Shown: positions 26,801 to 36,900 of the stretch, in pieces | How the letters are laid out: every line of letters begins with the position of its first letter | Position numbering within the stretch: position 1 is the first letter of the stretch | Assembly: GCA_021413735.1 (NCBI GenBank) | Contig: JAIOPV010000254.1 | Location: 19,140-83,139 of the forward strand | DNA: 64,000 nt | Source of the DNA: Planctomycetota bacterium | GTDB taxonomy: Bacteria; Planctomycetota; Planctomycetia; Gemmatales; Gemmataceae | Reading direction: 5' to 3' | Position numbers and translations under genes: made by a program | The notes under the pieces: generated by a model | What the model was told of the DNA's origin: nothing | Seen by the model: the letters and a program-made list of their open reading frames with translations, nothing else | Databases searched by the model: none

Positions 26801-29800
26801 GCGTCGAACTGGCGGCATGGGAAGCCGGCAGTCGCTGCCGACCGATCCGATTGGCTACCGGTAAACCCGGAATGACGATGCCGCTCACTGGTGCAAACTA
26901 CGTCACGCCTCGCACACCTCGCCCACCGACACCGCCCGATTCCGGGCTGACCGCATCAATTGCGACGCGGAATGCCACCGAATTCACCATTACCCCGAAC
27001 AGCCCGGTTCGCCAGAACACAGTCCGAGTCACAGGTATGAACGACGCCGAACCGAACGCACTCACTCAGGCGTTGCTGATGACTCAGCAAAGTCTCGCAT
27101 CGCTCCAGAGAATGCAGGAGCAGACCGCATCGCTTCACAAGCAGTTTCTCGACTCGCAGGAAGCCGCTCAGCGAACGCTTCAATCGTTGATCGAACAGCA
27201 ACAGACGCTGCTTCTCTCGGGTCTCGGTACTGGCGTGTCGCTGCCAATGCCTGCACCCCAGCGCATCACGGCAAGCCCGCCACCGCCGCAACGAGTCGCG
27301 CCACCGCCGCCGGTCGCTGTGTCGCCTCCGCCTTCGGCGCGAATTGGCGCACCCCAAGTCAAGCCAGCAGCACCGGCACCGGTCGTCCAGGCACCGGTCG
27401 CCGCGAAACCGAAAACGCCATCACCAGCGCCAGCCGAGGACAAAATCGCCGCCACGCTGCTGGCCGTGGTATCGGAGAAGACGGGTTATCCCGTGGAGAG
27501 TCTGGATTTGTCGCTGTCGCTGGACGGCGACTTGGGCGTGGATTCGATCAAGCGTGTTGAGATTCTCTCGACATTGCAGGAGAAGCTACCGGACTCGCCG
27601 CAGGTGAAGCCCGAACATCTCGGGACGCTTCACACGCTCCGCGATGTCGCCAACTTCCTCACGCCAAAGGAAACCGTGTCGGACTCGGTTTCGCTCGGCG
27701 ATTTCCCTGCCGACGACGATCCTTCGGTTCGCACGCTGCTGATTAACAAGACGAAGCGTTCCGCAACAATCAAGGCGTCGTCCACATCGCGAATGGCTCC
27801 GCCGGCAACCCCACCCGTTCCCAGTGGTCCGGATGTCGCGCAGGTGTTGCTGGCAGTCGTGTCTGAGAAGACAGGCTACCCCGTGGACAGCCTGGATTTG
27901 TCGCTGTCGTTGGATGGCGATTTGGGCGTGGATTCGATCAAGCGCGTCGAAATCCTCTCCGCATTGCAGGAGAAGCTACCGGACTCGCCGCAGGTGAAAC
28001 CCGAACATCTCGGAACGCTTCATACGCTTCGCGATGTCGCCAACTTCATCGGCGGCCCCAAAAACGGCAGCGCGCACCTCGTTGACTCGAAGGAAATGCC
28101 CGCGATGGCGCAGGCTCCGCCAGCGGCCAAATCGCAGCGGTCCGGTGGATCAGCAACCATTGCGGAAACGGATCAGGTATCCGACACAGGTTCAGGACGG
28201 AAGAAGCACACCGACGCGACCCGCCACCCCGCTTCACGGACGCTACCTCAACCCGTGAACATGATCGGAACCGACCGGGTTGACCGCAGCATTCTGCAAC
28301 CCGTTGACCTGGATTTGACCAGTTCCCGCCCTCGCGTTTCGTTCCCTCCACGCAGCGAGTTCTGGGTCGTCGGTGAATCCGATGCTCTGACCGCTGCCGT
28401 GGCTGCTCGCTTGACCGAGCAGGGACTCATTCCGAAGGTGTTCGATTGGTCCGGACCTGTGGAGTTGCCTGCGGCGAGCGCCGGGTTACTGCTGATCGCC
28501 CCTCAATCGTCCGGTCCTGAGTTCGCGTTGAACCGAAAAGCGTTCGAGTGGCTAAAACTGGTCGGCCCGCGACTTCGGCAAGCAGCTCGCTCGGGGTCTG
28601 CTGTGTTCGTGACCGTGGCTCGGCTCGATGGCGAATTCGGGCTTGGGGATCTCGCGGCAACTGCCGACCCCTCATCTGGCGGGTTGGCAGGGTTGGCGAA
28701 AACCGCCAGGCACGAGTGGCCCGAGTTGCTGTGCAAAGCGCTCGACCTGTCGCCGGAACTTTCGATCGAACAGGCCGCCAACGCGATCGTCGACGAAACG
28801 CTGACCATTGGGCCGGGTGAAGTTGGCATTTCGTCTTCGCACCGATGCAGTTTGGAACTCGCGCACACAGGCCGGCGACCTGGAACGCAGCTCATCAAGC
28901 TCGGCCGAAAAGATGTCATCCTCATCACGGGCGGAGCACGCGGCGTGACCGCTGAGGTTGCCGTTTCGCTGGCCGAAACTTACGGAGCGACGGTTGTTCT
29001 CGTCGGGCGGACGGCATCGCCGGCAGTCGAGCCTCCGTGGATTGCGAATCTCACCGACGAAGCTGAGATGAAGAAAGCGATCTCTTCACATCTCGGCGCC
29101 GATGGCGGCCCGAAGCAGGTTGGCGAGCAATACTCGCGTTACATGGGTCAGCGTGAGATTCGGCAAACGCTCGACCGGCTCGCACAGACCGGGGCGAGGT
29201 CTGCGTATCTGCCAGTGGACATCACGGATGTGAAGGCCGTTTCCGATCTCTTCCATTTGGTGCGTGCGACGATTGGCCCGATCACGGCCGTCGTTCACGG
29301 GGCCGGCGTGCTGGCCGATAAACGCATCGAAGACCTGACGAGAGAACAGTTCGAGCGAGTGTACGCAACGAAGGTGGACGGCTTGCGGAACATGCTCGAC
29401 CATCTCACGGGCGACGAACTCAAGGCGTTGGTGCTTTTCAGTTCCACGACTGCTCGCCTCGGTCGCACGGGACAGGCTGCGTATGCGTGCGCCAACGAAG
29501 TGCTGAACAAGATGGCTCAGGTTGAATCGCGCCGCCGGCCAGGGTGTCGGGTTGTTGCGATCAACTGGGGACCGTGGGAAGGCGGCATGGTGACCCCCGG
29601 TTTGCGGAAAGTCTTCGAAGCTGAGGGCGTGGGGCTTATTCCGTTGCTTGAGGGTGCGGTGTTCCTGGTGCAAGAACTCAGTGCTGGGAAATCCGTCGAG
29701 GTGGTTGCGCTGGGCAAACAACGGCCGGGCAGTTCAGGGGTCATCTCGCTGGGGAACACGAACGCCGCTGGCTCCGGTTCCGGTCCGTCCATTGCCACGG

Positions 29801-30711
29801 TCACGCCATCGCTCGGGCCACCGCTTCCGACCGTGCCGGCTTCCGGGTCGTCAACCGAGATGGTGGCGACTTTCGAGCGCACGGTGGACCCGGTTACGCA
29901 TCCGATCTTGAGGTCGCACGTACTCGATGGCAAAGCCGTGTTGCCGATGTCTCTGCATCTGGAGTGGCTCGCACACGCGGCACTGCACGGCAACCCCGGC
30001 ATGACGTTCCACGGGTTCAATGATCTGCGTGTGACCAGCGGCGTGCAGATCGACTCATCGGGACCGGTGCAACTGCGTGCGTTCGCGGGCAAGGGCGTGA
30101 AGCAGGATAAGTCGCTGGTTGTGCCTGTTCAACTGCGGAGCAAGCGGAAGGATGGCCGTGAGGCGATTCATTCGCGAGCCGAGATTGTGCTGATGTCGTC
30201 GTTGCCGTCACCGCCGCCCGCCGACAAGCCACCGACTGTGAAGCCTGTATCATATCCCGTCGCCCAGGCATATCGTGACTTCCTGTTCCACGGGACTGCA
30301 CTGCGTGGCATCGAGAAGATCGAAGGAAGTTCGGAGTCGGCGTTCATCGGAACGGCGTTAGCCGCACCGTCGCCGGCTGACTGGTTCTTGTCGCCGTTGC
30401 GGTCGTCGTGGATTGCGGAACCGTTGGTGCTGGATGCGAGCTTCCAGATGATGATTCTCTGGACGCAGAAGCAGCACGAGAGCGGTTCGTTGCCGTGCTT
30501 CGCGGGCCGGTATCGTCAGTTCCGCAAGGCGTTCCCGCCGGGGCCGACGACGGTGGTGATTCGTGTGCGACGCGATGACGGCACGTTCGCCCGTGCGGAC
30601 ATCGACTATCTCGACGCGGAAGGCCGTGTGATCGCGCAGATGCAGGATTACGAGTGCGTGATGGAGAAGTCGCTGAACGAAGCGTTCCGGAAGAACCAAC
30701 TGGCACGGTGA
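23899..30711 (+). CDS. pfaA: PUFA synthase PfaA type: KS-MAT-ACP-ACP-KR-DH
   Basis: Megasynthase of 2270 aa. Start TTG at 23899 with GGAG 7 nt upstream; the conserved EPLAIVGIGCLFPK begins at residue 9 and no ATG is near. Domains: ketosynthase about 9-510 (active C244 in DAACASSLSA, His in EAHGTGT and IGHTKAAAG); malonyl-type acyltransferase about 630-960 (VLFPGQGSQSVGM, S735 in GHSYGEL); helical linker 1050-1110; two nearly identical ACPs with LGVDSIKRVEILS (S1216 and S1346); ketoreductase about 1660-1960 (LITGGARGV, 1675-1682); C-terminal hotdog dehydratase about 1990-2260 (VTHPILRSHVLDGKAVLPMS). This is the PfaA/Pfa2 order. Unusual: only two ACPs, and a charged insert at about 115-152 in the KS. 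Confidence 0.94.
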   Translation: MTAAANRNEPLAIVGIGCLFPKAAGPGFYWANVKQGVDCIDEVPATHWNPADYFDADPKAPDMTYARRGGFLDVVDFNPLEFGIAPRDIEATDTTQLLGLVAAKQALTDAGIRFADRRKEDRGPPKAEDRRRRADDGSGFLASANSPANSVVDRSRVSVILGVTGTLELVIPLGARLGHPKWKQAMRDAGIPADRIEDASARIAESYVPWQENSFPGLLGNVVAGRIANRLDLGGTNCVVDAACASSLSAVHLAAMELQTGRADVVVTGGCDTFNDIFMYMCFSKTPALSATGNAKPFDANGDGTILGEGLGMVVLKRLSDAEAAGDTIYAVIRGIGSSSDGKGNAIYAPSAEGQRRCLKNAYAEAGITPDTIELVEAHGTGTKVGDATEVTALTEIYGSVNNGKRSGTGRPWAAIGSVKSQIGHTKAAAGAASLIKVALALHFKVLPPTIKVTQPVEPLASADSPFYVNLTMRPWLPRKEHPRRAAVSAFGFGGSNFHAVLEEYGAAKTDLDWDGSVEIVAIGADTPQQLVAELEKLGAKIHPSPTPLEGVGAATNWASFARFAERSRSSFDVLSPCRLTFAAHRTLTDLPKLLNSAKTRLIAETESTGWHTPDGVFYGRGPGEGLLGVLFPGQGSQSVGMLRDLACLFPEVLESLAEANRAVTAQSQDETDNHRLSDRIYPPTSFDPDAKKRQDLDLRDTANAQPALGAVSFGAWQVLSDRFGVLAGAFAGHSYGELVALAAAGRFSPADLFSLSRLRGRLMGERRSGDAGAMLAVLASIGDIEAVIREHKLDLIIANRNGPKQSVLSGATAEIERAQQALGNAKLKSLRLPVAAAFHSPFVADAAIPFRAALDGVEFGRGAVPVFANTTAAEYPADVHSAQTLLANQLANPVAFVEEIKAMVAAGVKTFLEVGPGTVLTKLVEAITEYAGITGVEAFALDASGGKQPGVLDLGRVLARLAARGHRVELAAWEAGSRCRPIRLATGKPGMTMPLTGANYVTPRTPRPPTPPDSGLTASIATRNATEFTITPNSPVRQNTVRVTGMNDAEPNALTQALLMTQQSLASLQRMQEQTASLHKQFLDSQEAAQRTLQSLIEQQQTLLLSGLGTGVSLPMPAPQRITASPPPPQRVAPPPPVAVSPPPSARIGAPQVKPAAPAPVVQAPVAAKPKTPSPAPAEDKIAATLLAVVSEKTGYPVESLDLSLSLDGDLGVDSIKRVEILSTLQEKLPDSPQVKPEHLGTLHTLRDVANFLTPKETVSDSVSLGDFPADDDPSVRTLLINKTKRSATIKASSTSRMAPPATPPVPSGPDVAQVLLAVVSEKTGYPVDSLDLSLSLDGDLGVDSIKRVEILSALQEKLPDSPQVKPEHLGTLHTLRDVANFIGGPKNGSAHLVDSKEMPAMAQAPPAAKSQRSGGSATIAETDQVSDTGSGRKKHTDATRHPASRTLPQPVNMIGTDRVDRSILQPVDLDLTSSRPRVSFPPRSEFWVVGESDALTAAVAARLTEQGLIPKVFDWSGPVELPAASAGLLLIAPQSSGPEFALNRKAFEWLKLVGPRLRQAARSGSAVFVTVARLDGEFGLGDLAATADPSSGGLAGLAKTARHEWPELLCKALDLSPELSIEQAANAIVDETLTIGPGEVGISSSHRCSLELAHTGRRPGTQLIKLGRKDVILITGGARGVTAEVAVSLAETYGATVVLVGRTASPAVEPPWIANLTDEAEMKKAISSHLGADGGPKQVGEQYSRYMGQREIRQTLDRLAQTGARSAYLPVDITDVKAVSDLFHLVRATIGPITAVVHGAGVLADKRIEDLTREQFERVYATKVDGLRNMLDHLTGDELKALVLFSSTTARLGRTGQAAYACANEVLNKMAQVESRRRPGCRVVAINWGPWEGGMVTPGLRKVFEAEGVGLIPLLEGAVFLVQELSAGKSVEVVALGKQRPGSSGVISLGNTNAAGSGSGPSIATVTPSLGPPLPTVPASGSSTEMVATFERTVDPVTHPILRSHVLDGKAVLPMSLHLEWLAHAALHGNPGMTFHGFNDLRVTSGVQIDSSGPVQLRAFAGKGVKQDKSLVVPVQLRSKRKDGREAIHSRAEIVLMSSLPSPPPADKPPTVKPVSYPVAQAYRDFLFHGTALRGIEKIEGSSESAFIGTALAAPSPADWFLSPLRSSWIAEPLVLDASFQMMILWTQKQHESGSLPCFAGRYRQFRKAFPPGPTTVVIRVRRDDGTFARADIDYLDAEGRVIAQMQDYECVMEKSLNEAFRKNQLAR
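24241..24354 (+). other. Low-complexity in-frame insert within the PfaA ketosynthase
   Basis: Encodes about residues 115-152: a run rich in Arg, Lys, Asp and Glu (KEDRGPPKAEDRRRRADD), lying just before DRSRVSVILGVTG, which in PfaA proteins normally follows the preceding helix closely. GCAGACG and CGTCTGC near 24298-24330 could form a small stem. It looks like added sequence, perhaps repeat-derived; alignment would be needed to fix its edges. Confidence 0.4.
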
Positions 30712-30729
30712 TGTCCGGCCTTGGTTTTG

Positions 30730-30921
30730 AGCCCTGGAAGGGCGACGGATGGTAGCCAGGGGTGAAGCGAAGCGAAACCCCTGGAAACGTGAACCAAACA
30801 CCGTAAACACTTACCCGGAACGCCCCGAAAACGCACGGCGTCGGGTTGTCTCGCATCGCCTCCGGACCAGGGGTTTCGCTTCGCTTCACCCCTGGCTACC
30901 ATCCGTCGCCCTTCCAGGGCT
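30730..30921. repeat. 55-bp perfect inverted repeat between the two megasynthase genes
   Basis: The left arm 30730-30784 and the right arm 30867-30921 are exact reverse complements over 55 bp, with an 82-nt spacer. Each arm itself has an internal near-palindrome (CCAGGGGTGAAGCG with CGAAACCCCTGG). It occupies most of the 238 bp between the PfaA- and PfaC-type genes. The RNA could form a very stable stem; no T-tract follows, so simple rho-independent termination is unlikely. Confidence 0.92.
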
Positions 30922-30949
30922 AATACAAAACGTTTAACACGAATCCCGA

Positions 30950-33900
30950 ATGACGACCGATCGTATTGCCATCGTTTCCGTTGCGGGTCGGTTCCCAGGT
31001 TGCGGAGCCGATCTCGGTCGCTTTTGGGAGAACGTCGCTGCTGCCAAGGACTGCGCTCGCGAAGTGCCCGTCGAGCGCTGGATTCTTCCACCCGATCGCT
31101 GCACCGATCCACGCATCGCCAATCCTGACACCGTCTACTCCACCCGCGGCTACTACCTCGATCAGTTCCTCCCCGACCTGACCGACCTCGACCTCGACCT
31201 CGCACTCGTCGCCCAACTCGACCCACTGTTCCATCTCGTTCTCGACACCGGCAACCGTGCGTGGCGCGAAGCACGCACCGACAAAATCGACCGCTCCCGC
31301 GTCGGCGTCGTCCTCGGTAACATCTGCCTGCCAACCGACGGTTCTTCCGATCTCTGCCGGGAAATCCTGGGTCAGAAGGTCGGGCTTCCTGCGGGCGTGG
31401 GCACGCATCCACTGAACCGCTACGTCGCTGGCTTGCCTGCCGGATTGCTGGCACGCGGGCTTCGCCTCGGCCTCGGGAGCTACACCCTCGACGCCGCGTG
31501 TGCCTCGTCGCTGTACGCGATCAAACTCGCCGCGGATGAGCTCATCGCTGGTCGTGCCGACGCCATGCTCGCCGGCGGATGTTCACGCCCCGACTGCCAG
31601 TACACCCAGATGGGATTCGCACAACTTCGCGCGCTCTCCGTATCTGGGCGTTGCGGGCCGTTCGACACGGGAGCCGATGGCTTGATGGTCGGCGAAGGTG
31701 CGGGCATCTTCGTGCTGAAGCGACTCACCGACGCCATGCGACACGGCGACCGCGTTCTCGGTGTCATCGCGAGCGTGGGTCTGTCGAACGACATGCACGG
31801 CAACCTGCTCGCCCCAGCGAAGGAAGGGCAACTACGAGCAATGCGGCGAGCTTACGAACTCGCCGAGTGGGAACCGACCGACGTCGATATGATCGAGTGC
31901 CACGCGACCGGAACGCCCGTCGGCGACGCCATCGAATTCGAGAGCTTGCGCGAACTGTGGGGCGAGTCCGGATGGGTGCCGGGCAAGTGCCCCATCGGGT
32001 CGGTGAAGTCCACCGTCGGGCACCTTCTCACGGGTGCGGGGGCAGCGGCGCTCACGAAGGTTCTACTCGCGATTCGTGCCGAGATGTTCCCGCCGCAAGC
32101 GAACTTCGCCACGCCAGCCGAGGGGTTGCGATACGCCAACGGGCCGTTCCAAATTCTGACGAAGCCCGAGAAGTGGAACCGCCGCGTGGCTCACGAACCG
32201 CGTCGGGCTGCGGTCAGCGGCTTCGGTTTCGGTGGCGTGAACGCTCACTTGCTGCTTGAGGAATGGACGCGTATTCCGAGTCGCAAGGCGAACCGCACGA
32301 CCACCGGAGCGCCGAAGCTGGTGATGACTCATCAGGTGAAGTGGAAGGCACCGTCGGATGAGGATGTTCCGGCGGTCGCTGGGGTGCCGGTCGCAATCGT
32401 CGGGCTCGCGGCACACTTCGGTTCGTCGGACAGTCTGCGAGCGTTTCAAGAGCGGACACTGTCGGGCGACCCCGGCGAGGCGTTGCCCAAGTCGAACGGT
32501 TGGGACCTGGCGAACGTGCCGTCACCGCCCGCGTTCGGCATCGAGGAATTACGTCTGCCGACCGACCGCTTCAGGATTCCGCCGAAGGAACTGGAGGAGA
32601 CGCTTCCGCAGCAGTTGTTGATACTGAAGGTCGCGACGGCGGCGCTCGACGATTACAAAGCGGGCGACAAACCCGGTGAAAGCGACGCAAGCACAACAGG
32701 CGTCTTCGTGGGCCTCGGCCTCGATCCGAACACGACGAACTATCACCTCCGATGGGCCGTGCGGGCCAACGAGAAAGCGTCTGGCGACAACGCTTCGCCG
32801 CCGTTGTCCGCGAACCGCACAATGGGTGCGCTCGGTAGCGTTGCCGCGAGCCGGATCGCACGGACGTTCCATATCGGCGGACCAAGCCACACCGTTTGCA
32901 GTGAAGAAGCATCGGCGGCGCGAGCGTTCGAGCTTGGCGTGCGTGCCCTTCAGACGGGAGAGTTGGATCGCGTCATCGTGGGCGGAGTCGATCTGGCGTG
33001 CGATCCGCGAACGGTGCTGCCCGGCAAGGTGAAGACGCCCGGTGAAGGGGCTGCTGCGTTCATCCTGAAGCGACTCGAAGACGCCGAGCGAGACGGCGAT
33101 CGAATTTACGCGATCGTTCGCGGAGTTGGCGTCGCGACCGATGCGGCGCTTGCTCGCAAGAGAGCCGAACGCGATGCGGCCGATCCGTTCGAGACAGCCG
33201 CCGAGTTCGACGCGGCGAGCGATGTGGGTGCTGCTGGAGCTGCGTCTGCGGGTGCGTCGCTCGCCAAGGCGTGCGTTGCACTGTGGAATGAATTACTCAC
33301 CGATCCGCCCCGATACTGGCTGCGTGACCGCGACGACAAGCCGCGTCGCGCCGTGGTGACGGCCAGCGGCGCCGATGGTTCGCACTTCGCGATTCTGCTC
33401 GAAGAACGCCGGAGGAAGACCGCCGATATCATCGGGAAACCGGAGTTCACGCAGCCGTTGGGGTCACGACCCGAGGCGGTGTTCCTCGTGGAAGGTGCCT
33501 CGCCAACCGACCTGATCGCGGGCCTCGATCGGCTCAAGGCGTTCGCGACCGGCGAGCGCTCACGGCCCATCGAAGCGCTCGCTCGGGCGTGGTTCCACGC
33601 AGTGCCGCCGGTTCGGCTGAATAAGCTCGCCGTGTCGTTCGTCTCGCGGTCGATGGAGGAACTCGCCGAGCAAATCGCGTTCGCGGCCGAGGCACTCCGC
33701 ACGAATCCGAGCGATCCGTTCCCGCCGACCGCGAGGCCGAGTCTCCGCGACCGCGTGTTCTACTCGCCGCACCCACTCGGGCCGAAGGGGAAGATCGCGT
33801 TCGTGTTCCCAGGCTCCGGCAACCAATTCGATGGCATGGGTCGCGACCTCTCCGCACATTGGCCCGACATCATTCGCAAGCAGCAGACCGAGAACGAACT

Positions 33901-36900
33901 CCTGCGAAGTCAGTTCTCACCGGAACACTTCTGGACGGGCCGAGCCGACGATGCACCCGCACGCGAGATGATGTTCGGGCAGGTGACGGTCGGGGCGTTG
34001 GTCAGTGACATCCTGGTGTCACTCGGCATTCGCTGCGACGCGATGATCGGGTTGAGTCTCGGCGAATCGGCGGGTTTGTTCGGCATCCGGGCCTGGCGAA
34101 CGCGCGACCGCATGTTCCAGCGGATGCAGAAATCGACGCTGTTCACCTCGGACCTCGCACCACCATACGACGCCGCCCGAAATCACTGGCGAATCCCCGC
34201 TTCCGAGGATGTCGATTGGGTTATTGGGTTGGTTGCGGTTTCCGCTGACGATGTTCTCGCGGTGCTGCGGCCCGGGCTTCGTGCGTACTTGCTGATCGTG
34301 AACACGCCAAACGAGTGCGTCATTGGCGGCCTGCGTGCGGATGTGGAGAAACTCGCCGTCGTTCTCAACAGGTCGGTGACTGCGCTAACGGGCGTGACGA
34401 TTGCCCATTGCGAGGTTGGTCGCGAAGTCGAGATGCCTTACCGCGAACTGCACACGCTGCCGGTCATGGCTCCGCAGGGCGTCCTCATCTACAGTGGTGC
34501 GTGGGGCAAGAATTACAAGCCCAGCGATAAGATGTGTGCCGAGTCCATCACCGCGGGGTTGATGACGACAATAGACATGCCGGGCCTCATCGAAGTGGCT
34601 TACCGCGATGGCGTTCGTGCGTTCGTGGAAGTTGGGCCTGGGGGCTCGTGTGTTCGCATCATCGACGCGATTCTGGGCGATCGACAGCACGTGGCTCGTG
34701 CCGCTCACGTCGCGAAGCAGGACGCACTTTCGCAGATTCTTCGGCTCGTCGCGCATCTCGCGGTTGAGCGGTGGCCCGTGAATTTCGCCGCGTTGTACGG
34801 GCATGAATCGCGTTGCGCTGGGCACCACGAGAAGCCGCATTCTTCGCGCAACGAGATGGTGATTCCGGTCGGCGGCACAACGAAAGCAGCCTTCGCTCCG
34901 GTTCCCACTTCAATCGAAACGACCCCGGCGCCCGTGCTGACGCCGACGCCCGTTCCAGTGTTCGTTCCGACCCCCGCACCGGTTCCCATTTTCGATCCGA
35001 CGTTGGTGGCAACGCCGCGGCCGAGGGCCGTTCCTGGCCCCATCGCGGTTCCAGTTCCACCACGACCACCCGCACCCGCCGTACCTGTCGCACCCGTGCC
35101 CGCGAGTGACAACGCGGTGTCATCGGTTGAGCAGCCCTCGATGCTGACCCCTGCGGACACGGCCATAAACGTGCAAATTCTCGCCATGCAGGCGCAAGAA
35201 GCGTTCCTCCGCGTGAATCAGAGTTTCACCGAAACTGCTGCTGGCATCATGCGATTCCAGGGGCAGCTCATCGAAGCGTTGGCTGGTTCCGGGCGAGCGG
35301 GGGACGTGAGTCCCCTGTTTCCTCCCGATGACAACAGGGAGCTCCCCCTGCTTCCCACCCCCGCTCGCCAAGACGTTCCGCGTTCGCTCACATACGAGCA
35401 GTGTTGTGCTTTCGCCGCGGGGAAAGTTGCCGATGCCCTCGGGGCGAAGTTCGCGGAAGTCGATAGCTTCCCGACTCGTGTTCGCCTTCCAGATGGGCCG
35501 CTGCAACTCGTCGATTGTATCACGCTCATCGAGGGCGAACCGCTGTCGATGACACACGGCCGCGTCGTCACAGAACACGCCGTGCGTCCGGATCGGTGGT
35601 ATCTCGAAAACGGTCGCATTCCGACAGCCATTTCCGTTGAAGCAGGGCAAGCCGACCTGTTCTTGTCGGGCTATCTCGGCATCGACTTCCAGACTCGCGG
35701 GCTGGCGGTTTATCGCCTGCTCGATGCGGTCGTGAGCTTTCAGCGTGGGCTGCCGGTGCTTGGCGAAAAGGTTGTCTACGACATCCACATTGACGAGTTT
35801 GTGAAGCAAGGCGACTCGTGGATCTTCCGCTTCTGGTTCGATGGCACTGTCAACGGCGAGCCATTCATCAAGATGCGAAAAGGCGTGGCAGGCTTCTTCA
35901 CCGCAGCAGCGCTGGCAGCAGGAAAGGGCATCGTTCAGACGACGCTCGACAAGCGACAGATGCCCGGTCAGCGACCAGGCGATTGGCGTGAACTTGTGCT
36001 GCAGCGGGAATGCTCGCTGACGCCCGAACAGGTGACCGCTCTCCGTGCGGGTGATCTCGCCACGGCGTTCGGTCCCGAGTTTGCCGCGTTGCCGTTGAAC
36101 AAGCCCGCGACGATTCCGGGCGGCATGCTCAGACTCGTGGATCGCGTTCCGAAGATCGACCCCACCGGCGGGCGTTTCGGCATGGGCTTCGTGCGAGCCG
36201 AGTTCGACATTCACCCCGACGATTGGTTCCTGACGTGTCACTTCGTCGATGACATGGTGATGCCGGGCACGCTCATGTACGAGTGCTGCCTGCACACGCT
36301 GCGAATCTACCTGATGCGAATGGGTTGGGTTGGCGAAGCGGCCGAGGTTGTGTGCGAGCCACTGCCCGACATCGACAGTCGCTTGAAATGTCGCGGGCAG
36401 GTCATCGCCAGCACGAAGACCGTGACCTACGAAGTGACGCTGAAGGAAGTCGGCTACGGACCCGAACCGTTTTGCGTCGCCGATGCCTTGATGTACGCCG
36501 ACGGCAAGCCGATCGTTGAAATCACGAACATGACGCTCCGCATGTCGGGGCTATCACGCGAGAAACTGGAACGGTGTTGGGCGAGCGATGCCACTCACGC
36601 CACCGGTGCCATGACTGGCACCGCTCGCCCGAAAGTGCTCTACGACAAGTCGAAGATCCTCGCGTACTCGAACGGCAAGCCATCCGAAGCGTTCGGCGAA
36701 CCTTACGCGATCTTCGATACCGATTCGATCATCGCGAGACTGCCCGGCCCGCCATTCCAGTTCCTCGACTGCGTCACGGATGTCACCGGCGAGCCGTTCG
36801 TCATGAAGGCTGGCGCGGCGTGCGAGACGCAATACGAAGTGCCGCCCGATGCCTGGTATTTCAGCGAGAACCGTGGCGAGCGAATGCCGTTCGCTGTCCT

